NCBI GenBank assembly: GCA_937924035.1
Contig: CALDTK010000098.1
Span: 1-32,405, forward strand
DNA: 32,405 bases
Direction: 5' to 3'
Source of the DNA: an uncultured Saprospiraceae bacterium
Lineage (GTDB): Bacteria; Bacteroidota; Bacteroidia; Chitinophagales; Saprospiraceae
The notes under the pieces were generated by a model. The model did not search any database. It had not been told where the DNA came from and saw only the letters and a program-made list of their open reading frames with translations. How positions within the stretch are numbered: position 1 is the stretch's first letter; every line of letters starts with the position of its first letter. A program made the translations under genes and the position numbers. Below are positions 25,657 through 32,405 of the stretch, piece after piece.

Positions 25657-27033
25657 CTACCACTTACTAGGTTCGACACTTACGCCAATTCTCCACTTGT
25701 CACTGGCCAAGTATTTATCCTCATTTTTGATACGTATTGGGGCATGAAATCCAATCACGACTCCATTCGTGCCTCGAAATCCACAATCAAATTGTGCAAG
25801 GTGATAGACGCCACTGCTTTGACCTCCAGGCTCTTTTGATTGTCTCTTTGCGATCAAGCGGTCACCCGCAGGACCTTCAGTACCAATCAGTTCGTAGCTC
25901 ATCCTAAAATAGATGCCTGCATGTTTGTTGTCGAGAGGATTTCGAACATTGAAGTCAAGCGTAGCAAAAGTGCCGACACCAAAAGCCACAAGATCTTCTT
26001 GTGTCGTCTCTGAGGTAAGCCCATCCTTTATGGTCATGCGATCGGCAATAACTCGCGTAATCAAAGGGAAGTAGGCTTTTGTCGTTTTATCTGCTCGATA
26101 GAGTAGTGGTATTTCAAGCCGAAGGTTTCCGAGTCCGCCATAGGTTAATTTGTCAATCACTTGCTGAGATATTGTCGTATCACGCTGCGCATTCGCTGTC
26201 GAACTTACTGTGAGGTTACTTATCGGTAAGGCCATCGAGAGTAGCTGCACAGAGGCCGATGGATTAGCAGTATTGCTCAAGGCAAAACTCGCTGAAGAAA
26301 GCGCATTGGCTCCTCCGCGACCATGAAAGAAAAACGCTGATTCCTTTAAAGAGCGAACAGGAAGTGGACCTTTGCGACTCGCTTCGCCTAAAAACATGTG
26401 AACTCCAAGAAAATACGAAGCAGCCCTTTGATTGAGTTCTGCATACTCATGAGCAGCTGTAACCAAAGAGGCGATTTCGGCCTCCTCGAGAGATACAGAG
26501 GTAGCTGTATCAATGAATGTACTAGTTGAAGCTAGGCTATTGCGCGTTGCGGGGTTATATATCGCAAACTGCTTTTGTTCTTCTTTTGTCAATAACGCTT
26601 CATCTGCATTGGCTAGTTTGAGGGCTGCATTCGTTCCCGATAGAAGTAAGGGGTTGTGATAAAGCGCAATACTCGCATTACTCGGTAACGAATTTCTTGA
26701 GAGTTTGCTTAGTAACTCATGGTTACCAAATTGAGCACGCCTCAATAGATCCCTCAAAGCAGAAGCTTCTACTTCTGTAAGAGAGCCTTTCAATTGAAGT
26801 TTTGACATCAGGACTGTGAGTGTATCAACTCTTCTGAGGCAGCGCGATGCTGCAAGGTGAGCCCTCACTGGCACTATTTCAGCCTCAAAATTTTCGAGGT
26901 TTCGATAGGACTTTGTTTTACCGCTGTTGTCTATATAAGTGCTCTCACCAACTTGAGTCGAAAAATAAGGCAGCTGGGCTACAGCAGGACAAATATGGAC
27001 GGCGCTCGCCAACACTAGAAAAACTACACGCAT
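25657..27033 (-). CDS. Exported protein of unknown function, possible outer-membrane protein
   Basis: The 458-residue product starts with a short signal peptide (VVFLVLASAVHICPAVAQ), cleaved near residue 20. Residues ~45-230 look helical and Ala/Leu-rich, for example LTEVEASALRDLLRRAQFG and LVTAAHEYAELNQRAASYF. Residues ~230-458 are rich in beta-type alternation, as in LRLEIPLLYR and GIYFRMSYELIG, and end in WRIGVSVEPSKW. An aromatic last residue with alternating strands suggests membrane strands, but too few are clear to call a barrel. There is no T9SS tail and I do not recognise the family. nadA follows downstream; upstream, a bidirectional terminator separates it from the protease gene. 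Confidence 0.82.
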   Translation of the reverse strand: MRVVFLVLASAVHICPAVAQLPYFSTQVGESTYIDNSGKTKSYRNLENFEAEIVPVRAHLAASRCLRRVDTLTVLMSKLQLKGSLTEVEASALRDLLRRAQFGNHELLSKLSRNSLPSNASIALYHNPLLLSGTNAALKLANADEALLTKEEQKQFAIYNPATRNSLASTSTFIDTATSVSLEEAEIASLVTAAHEYAELNQRAASYFLGVHMFLGEASRKGPLPVRSLKESAFFFHGRGGANALSSASFALSNTANPSASVQLLSMALPISNLTVSSTANAQRDTTISQQVIDKLTYGGLGNLRLEIPLLYRADKTTKAYFPLITRVIADRMTIKDGLTSETTQEDLVAFGVGTFATLDFNVRNPLDNKHAGIYFRMSYELIGTEGPAGDRLIAKRQSKEPGGQSSGVYHLAQFDCGFRGTNGVVIGFHAPIRIKNEDKYLASDKWRIGVSVEPSKW

Positions 27034-27084
27034 GGAAAAATTTATGTGTAGTCGATTTAGTCAGACAGCATCAAATTATCAGGT

Positions 27085-27122
27085 AAAAAAAAGGGGCGTC
27101 CACTAGGAACGTCCCTTTTTTT
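27085..27122 (-). terminator. Bidirectional Rho-independent terminator after the protease gene
   Basis: A GC-rich stem (GGGGCGTCC with GGAACGTCCC, one G-U pair and one bulge, loop ACTA) is flanked by eight As on the left and seven Ts on the right. It can therefore terminate on either strand. In context it ends the minus-strand protease gene, whose stop is 45 bp away. Confidence 0.85.
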
Positions 27123-27166
27123 AATAATGGTGCGCGTGTTAAAATTTACTCGTGCTCTGCGGTATA

Positions 27167-30100
27167 TTAAGGCACAAGAAACTTGAGCAATTTAGTCTCT
27201 CCGTTGTCCCTTCTAGCTTCTAAGATGTATACACCTGTTGAGAGAGGATTGGTTACTGTCAAAACAGACTTTCCTTCAACTTGGGGTCCCCATGATTGTA
27301 AAAATTGACCATTTGCCGTAATCAATCTCAGTTCCATCAGGCTTGCTGGCAATTGAATTTCTAAGTTGCTCTTATTCAAAGTTCTTGCTGTAAAAGAATC
27401 GAGTAAGTCATTCTTTGAATTTACTACTATGACGTTACTAAAATCTTCGGAGCCATCATGGTCTACTTGGCGGAGTCTATAATAAGTCGACGCTGCGAGC
27501 GGCTTTTGATCTAAATAGAAGTATGATTGCTCATCATTAGGAGTTTCTCCAGCTGCATGCGTTGAGTTTTGCCGGAAGGAGATTCCGTCCTCACTGTGTT
27601 GCAGCTCGAAAAAGGAATTTTCCCATTCGGATGCAGTTTTCCATTCGATGCGATTCCCTTTGTTTTGAATATAGCTTCCGCTAAAACTGATTAATTCAAC
27701 TGGTAGAGGAACGGAAGGATTGACCGATAAACCAAATGAAGAAAAGCCTGAATTAAAACTTGCTTCTAAATATTCGACCGGACCTACCGTGCCGAAGGTT
27801 GCAGGTTGCCAGTCTACTAGGAAATTTGCGTAGTTCGCTGGAGTGACCTGCCCAAAGCTTGTGGCTCCCGAAACTTTTGCAAAACCGGCATCACCAAGAG
27901 GCCTGCCTGTGGCTGTTTGCCAATCCAACAATTCTGAGGTACCATAAAACCATTTTAGATCGTACGATCCAGAACTGCCTCCTGAAATCGGACTAATGTT
28001 CATCGTTTTGGCGTAAGCAAAAGCAGTTGGATCTGTCGAGAAAAACGGATACGTAAGTTGAGAACTCGCATCACGGTCTACATCAATCAATACACAGCCA
28101 TGATCTGTAGAAGAGGTATTTGTCAATTCTGCAATCACATTCAGGTTCGATTGATCTCTCACAGGGACTGTTTGATTCGGGCCTAAATAGACTTGCATCT
28201 GGCTCACAATTTCAGTGGATGCCTGCTCAGGAACTAAACCTGTAACCTGAATATTGTCCATCGCCCAATACCAATCAAATGCAGCATCGTAAGTAAAACG
28301 CAATTGGAAATCAACAGAACGGAAATTGGTCAAATTGACAACTGTATTTGCAGGGTTTGTGAAACTACCTATACTTCCGCCAGCTGCATTCTGGTTAACG
28401 ATAGTAAACCAATTACCATTAAGTTTCACGTCTACTTTGGCAGATTCTGCAATACCTTGATTGTAGACCCTAAAATATTGGTCGAAGCTTAGTTCGAGTG
28501 TCGTCGCCGCAGAAACGTCTATTGAAGGCGTAAGGAGAACCTCATTCATCGTCGTACCACTCCCTGCATCGTCAGAGTCTGCGATTACAAAATCAGTCCC
28601 ATTGAGAGATGATCCCGATCGAGTACTGACGGTTTCCCATGTATCTGTAGTAGATCCTCCATCGATAACTTGCCATGAACTCGGAATTCCAGTATTGAAA
28701 GATTCAGATAAAAAAGTGACTGGCGTTGAACTTCCAATAGCTCTATCGTCGTCTAAGAAAGTTACCGTTAATGACGAATTCGTGCCTGGTAGAACGGTTG
28801 AACTACTTGAGAGTAAAGTGATAATCAGATCTTCAGTAACCTCAACAGCATCATCATTGAACACTCGTAAGGTGAAATCTGCAGTTGGAACCGCTGGTGT
28901 AAGTGTAACACTTCCAGGACTAAGTATATAATCAGCACCATCTGCTGTTCCAAACGTAGAAGTACTTACGGTCACTGGACTTGTGATCGTCCCCGTGGTA
29001 GTTATAGAAAGTGTAACGTCAGTATACTCTCGGCAGGCAAGTGGGGTTGTGCCTGAAGCTTCATTCACATCTAGTGTTCCAGTTAATCCAGCAAATTCAA
29101 TTGATGGCGGCGCTGGAGCGATATAACCACCTGATTGATAAAGTGTAGAGCCTCCGCCGATTGGATCTAACCAATCTTTTAGCCTTCGTTCAGCCTGGGT
29201 TGCAGTTCCGTTATTCCAACTATAGGCAATTTTTCCATAATAACCTGGATCGTTTGCTGGATTTGAGCAATTGACAGCTGAACCCCCATAGAGTTGCCCA
29301 ATGACCACCCCTGTGCTTTCAAAAAGTGGTGATCCACTAGATCCTCCTTCGGTCACCGAGTGTCCATTGGTTGTAGCATCCCAACTGATGTTCCAATACG
29401 ACCCCGCCGGATTCCCTCCGAAAGTAAAGCTAACTGGAGCGATGCTATGCGTAGCAATCTTCTTATAATCTCCTGCTGGGTGGTGGATTCCTACACCGCT
29501 ACTCGCAGGGGTTGCATTTGCATTAAAACCATTAAAGAAAACATTGTACTGCGTATTAGGATCTTCCGTAAGCTCAAACAAAGCAAAATCGCTATCGCTA
29601 TCATTTGCTTTTAAAGTTGCTCCTGTTGTCGTCTGATTGCTAGTAGTTGCTGAAGTTTCAGGACAACCAACTCGCTCGTAATTCCAATAAAAAACATAGT
29701 TTGGAGCATTAGGATTGCTGAGTGCATCTAGTGTACCTATACAGTGGTCGGCTGTTAAAAAGTAGGGCTTTCCGTCCTGCGAAGTATTGTTTAGCAAAGA
29801 ACCTGTACAAAGACCAGATCCATTTATTAATATTCGAGCAACACCTCTTTTTTGATTTTGCCAGTTGTTTCCTTCTGGAGAGCAGTTAATATTGACTTGA
29901 CAGGCTCCAGAAGGACGTTGAGCATTTTCTGCGGCGGATAAAACCTCAACCAAGCGATAAGCGTGGCCTATTTGAGATATGGTTAGTGAAGATTGTCCTC
30001 TCTGGTTTTGCGGCTCAAATATTTCAACGATCGCTTGATCTCCGTAAATAAGTGCAGTTGCGAATTTGCGTGAATCTTTATTGTTGAGCTCTGTAAAAGC

Positions 30101-30502
30101 GCCGATGGTCTCACCTGTTTTTGGATTGAAGACATGCATCGTCGCTCCGGAGGGTAGGAAGAAATCTTCATATAGAAGCGAAATTGCTTGGGCTCCGGTT
30201 GCAACTATATGCAATTGCCAAATACGATCACCATTGGAAAGCGTTGTCCAAGTACCGTCTTTTAAAGAATATGCGGTTGGAAACGGATAGGCAACTCTTC
30301 TGGGTTGATTGTACTCATCTTCGAGCTCATCTTCCTGATCTATAGCAAATCTATTTATCGATGGCGTTTCAACAGTCACAGCAGCTTGAACTGTGTGAGA
30401 AAGGCTTTTAGGAGCAATGGGTTGACTTAATTGTGCCGTGGAAGTCGTTGAGCAAAAGGTGAGGAATGCTAGTGTTGTAGATAGCCAAAGAAGTAGTCTC
30501 AA
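27167..30502 (-). CDS. T9SS-exported trypsin-like serine endopeptidase (lysyl-endopeptidase type) with Calx-beta domain
   Basis: Counted from a TTG at 30500-30502 the product has 1111 residues, starting with a short signal peptide (LRLLLWLSTTLAFL, cleavage near STAQ). A pro-region (~25-200) precedes the protease domain (~200-460). Its triad is His253 (TADHC), Asp305 (DSDFALFEL) and Ser389 (GGSSGSPLF), with paired cysteines as in Achromobacter lysyl endopeptidase. A Calx-beta domain (~475-595), a MAM/jelly-roll-like domain (~600-760) and a type A T9SS sorting domain (ending GVYILEARRDNGETKLLKFL) follow. No ATG exists before residue ~120. The frame opens at a TTG at 30548-30550, but that triplet forms part of a perfect -7 box, so the later TTG is preferred. 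Extracellular protein degradation is inferred. Confidence 0.9.
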   Translation of the reverse strand: MRLLLWLSTTLAFLTFCSTTSTAQLSQPIAPKSLSHTVQAAVTVETPSINRFAIDQEDELEDEYNQPRRVAYPFPTAYSLKDGTWTTLSNGDRIWQLHIVATGAQAISLLYEDFFLPSGATMHVFNPKTGETIGAFTELNNKDSRKFATALIYGDQAIVEIFEPQNQRGQSSLTISQIGHAYRLVEVLSAAENAQRPSGACQVNINCSPEGNNWQNQKRGVARILINGSGLCTGSLLNNTSQDGKPYFLTADHCIGTLDALSNPNAPNYVFYWNYERVGCPETSATTSNQTTTGATLKANDSDSDFALFELTEDPNTQYNVFFNGFNANATPASSGVGIHHPAGDYKKIATHSIAPVSFTFGGNPAGSYWNISWDATTNGHSVTEGGSSGSPLFESTGVVIGQLYGGSAVNCSNPANDPGYYGKIAYSWNNGTATQAERRLKDWLDPIGGGSTLYQSGGYIAPAPPSIEFAGLTGTLDVNEASGTTPLACREYTDVTLSITTTGTITSPVTVSTSTFGTADGADYILSPGSVTLTPAVPTADFTLRVFNDDAVEVTEDLIITLLSSSSTVLPGTNSSLTVTFLDDDRAIGSSTPVTFLSESFNTGIPSSWQVIDGGSTTDTWETVSTRSGSSLNGTDFVIADSDDAGSGTTMNEVLLTPSIDVSAATTLELSFDQYFRVYNQGIAESAKVDVKLNGNWFTIVNQNAAGGSIGSFTNPANTVVNLTNFRSVDFQLRFTYDAAFDWYWAMDNIQVTGLVPEQASTEIVSQMQVYLGPNQTVPVRDQSNLNVIAELTNTSSTDHGCVLIDVDRDASSQLTYPFFSTDPTAFAYAKTMNISPISGGSSGSYDLKWFYGTSELLDWQTATGRPLGDAGFAKVSGATSFGQVTPANYANFLVDWQPATFGTVGPVEYLEASFNSGFSSFGLSVNPSVPLPVELISFSGSYIQNKGNRIEWKTASEWENSFFELQHSEDGISFRQNSTHAAGETPNDEQSYFYLDQKPLAASTYYRLRQVDHDGSEDFSNVIVVNSKNDLLDSFTARTLNKSNLEIQLPASLMELRLITANGQFLQSWGPQVEGKSVLTVTNPLSTGVYILEARRDNGETKLLKFLVP

Positions 30503-30547
30503 AAGAATGGGCTTTGGTTTATTCGCGAATGAAAACTGCGCGTCGAT

Positions 30548-30609
30548 CAAATATACTTAACTAATGTCCTACTAATAGAGTAGGATGCCCAACAATACCC
30601 TCATGAGGG
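30548..30609 (-). promoter_or_regulatory. Promoter -7 box with two upstream palindromes before the protease gene
   Basis: TATATTTG on the minus strand (30548-30555) matches TAnnTTTG exactly; no TTG stands at the proper -33 distance. Upstream lie a perfect hairpin TCCTACT-AATAG-AGTAGGA (30567-30585), which covers the -33 region, and the 12-bp palindrome CCCTCATGAGGG (30598-30609). They could be activator or repressor sites, or serve as a T-poor terminator for the preceding M23 gene. Confidence 0.45.
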
Positions 30610-30672
30610 AACCAATGTGAAAATTATCTTCAGAGCAAGTGCCCGAATACTAAGAGTCTACTTGAAGAAATT

Positions 30673-31653
30673 CTAATCAAAACTCTGGTTGGCAGACGCT
30701 GCATCGTTGACCAACTCTTGGTATTCTGTAGGACTTAAACCGTCCATGCAATAGTGAATTGGATTCACATGCTTACCTCTATTGTGTACCTCATAGTGAC
30801 AATGAGGGGCTGTTGAAGTTCCAGTACTTCCTACTGCTCCGAGTACCTCACCGCGTTTTACGCGTTCTCCTCGTTTCACATCGATTCGACTCATGTGTCC
30901 ATAGAGGGTTTCGTAACCATAACCGTGGTCGATAACCACGTGCCATCCATATCCCGAACGTTGCTTGACAGCCTTTTTAACAACACCATCTCCTGTTGCC
31001 TGAATAGGTGTTCCCTTTGGAGCGGTAAAGTCCAGCCCCTTGTGCATTTTACGACGCTTGTAGATTGGGTGAATTCTGTATCCAAACCCAGATAGAAGGC
31101 GAATATTCCTGGCAAGCTTATCCGATCGAATAGGTTTAATCGAAGGAATACTAGAAAGCATGAGCTCACGATCCTCTGCCAATCCGATGATGGTGTCAAG
31201 GCTCTTACTCTGTAGCACAAGCTGTCGCTTTAGTCGCTCTGCCCGAGATTCAGCAAGATCGATTAATTGCTGTGTTGAACCTCTGAACATTTCACGGTCA
31301 TGGCCACCAGAGCCGCTTGCCCAAACATCTTTATCGATTGGCTCCATGCCGAACACCATGCGGTGGGCACTTGCATCACGCTCCTGCACATTTCCAAGCA
31401 CTTTGGACATCGTCATGATTTCCTCATTCAAGCTCTCGTAGCGACTTTCCATGTAAGAAAGGTCCCGGGCAATTGCTTCTTCGCGGTGTGAAGGGAAATA
31501 CTTGTATGCGACTGTAGTTAGTACCGCAGCGGTCCCGAGCACTGTAAAAAACAGGCCCAGATAACGCAGCGCCTTGACCTTTGAAGGCCTTTTGTAAACC
31601 TCGTACTGTAACGTTTGAGGATTGTATACAAACTTCTCTTTGCGCTTACGCAT
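30673..31653 (-). CDS. Membrane-anchored M23 (LytM-type) metallopeptidase
   Basis: The product cleaves peptidoglycan cross-bridges or activates amidases from the periplasmic side of the inner membrane. Of its 326 residues, 1-28 are a basic cytosolic tail and ~30-50 a transmembrane helix. Residues ~60-170 are predicted coiled coil, and ~185-300 the M23 domain. Zinc ligands are His204 and Asp208 (HKGLD) and His286 (HCHYE), with His284 and the catalytic His in GHMS also present, so the enzyme should be active. SGFGYRIHPIYKRRKMH is the family start of the domain. It is divergent from alaS with 333 bp between, a pairing I recall as frequent in the phylum. A role in cell-wall remodelling or division is inferred. 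Confidence 0.93.
   Translation of the reverse strand: MRKRKEKFVYNPQTLQYEVYKRPSKVKALRYLGLFFTVLGTAAVLTTVAYKYFPSHREEAIARDLSYMESRYESLNEEIMTMSKVLGNVQERDASAHRMVFGMEPIDKDVWASGSGGHDREMFRGSTQQLIDLAESRAERLKRQLVLQSKSLDTIIGLAEDRELMLSSIPSIKPIRSDKLARNIRLLSGFGYRIHPIYKRRKMHKGLDFTAPKGTPIQATGDGVVKKAVKQRSGYGWHVVIDHGYGYETLYGHMSRIDVKRGERVKRGEVLGAVGSTGTSTAPHCHYEVHNRGKHVNPIHYCMDGLSPTEYQELVNDAASANQSFD

Positions 31654-32405
<752 letters not shown>

Overview
The window is a chromosomal segment of a Bacteroidota bacterium; family and genus cannot be told from the sequence alone. Three signs support the phylum. Two large secreted proteins end in the type A C-terminal sorting domain of the type IX secretion system (T9SS). 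Several promoters fit the phylum-specific TTG-N19/20-TAnnTTTG pattern, best seen before tRNA-Leu and before the paa-type operon. An alaS gene divergent from an M23 peptidase is a neighbourhood I recall from many members of this phylum. Gene packing is dense, there is no IS element, CRISPR array or phage module, and both edges cut through genes.

Layout from left to right. Positions 1-756 hold the 5' part of an unrecognised coiled-coil gene (minus), followed by asd, aspartate-semialdehyde dehydrogenase (minus). Positions 2071-4644 encode a secreted lamin-tail-domain protein (plus). Its stop codon directly abuts that of a small gene whose product resembles a free-standing N-terminal domain of McrB-like ATPases. 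That small gene lies 27 bp downstream of a 1020-residue secreted, membrane-anchored TPR-CHAT protease-like protein (5362-8424, minus). Next come the overlapping msrB-msrA repair genes (plus).

A five-gene minus-strand operon follows (12861 down to 9525): a 77-residue unknown, paaD, paaG, meaB and plsC. Its promoter is well formed and is overlapped by an operator-like inverted repeat. Then come tRNA-Leu(GAG) with its own promoter and terminator, an MlaE/MlaF lipid-transport ABC pair, a short-chain dehydrogenase, thymidine kinase, a Bacteroidota-type hypothetical protein, and aroA with thioredoxin.

The right third is dominated by exported proteins. A 1721-residue protein carries lamin-tail, CotH-kinase, GEVED and T9SS sorting domains and contains an exact 444-bp tandem module. 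NadA and an exported hypothetical protein follow. A lysyl-endopeptidase-like serine protease with Calx-beta and T9SS domains has no ATG start. An M23 peptidase and the 5' end of alaS close the window.

No complete new system can be proven from the sequence. The observations most worth following are the TPR-CHAT/McrB-N-like pair, the split paa-type operon with its candidate operator, a TAnCTT box placed exactly six bases before five start codons (possible leaderless transcription), and the CotH protein with its recent internal duplication.
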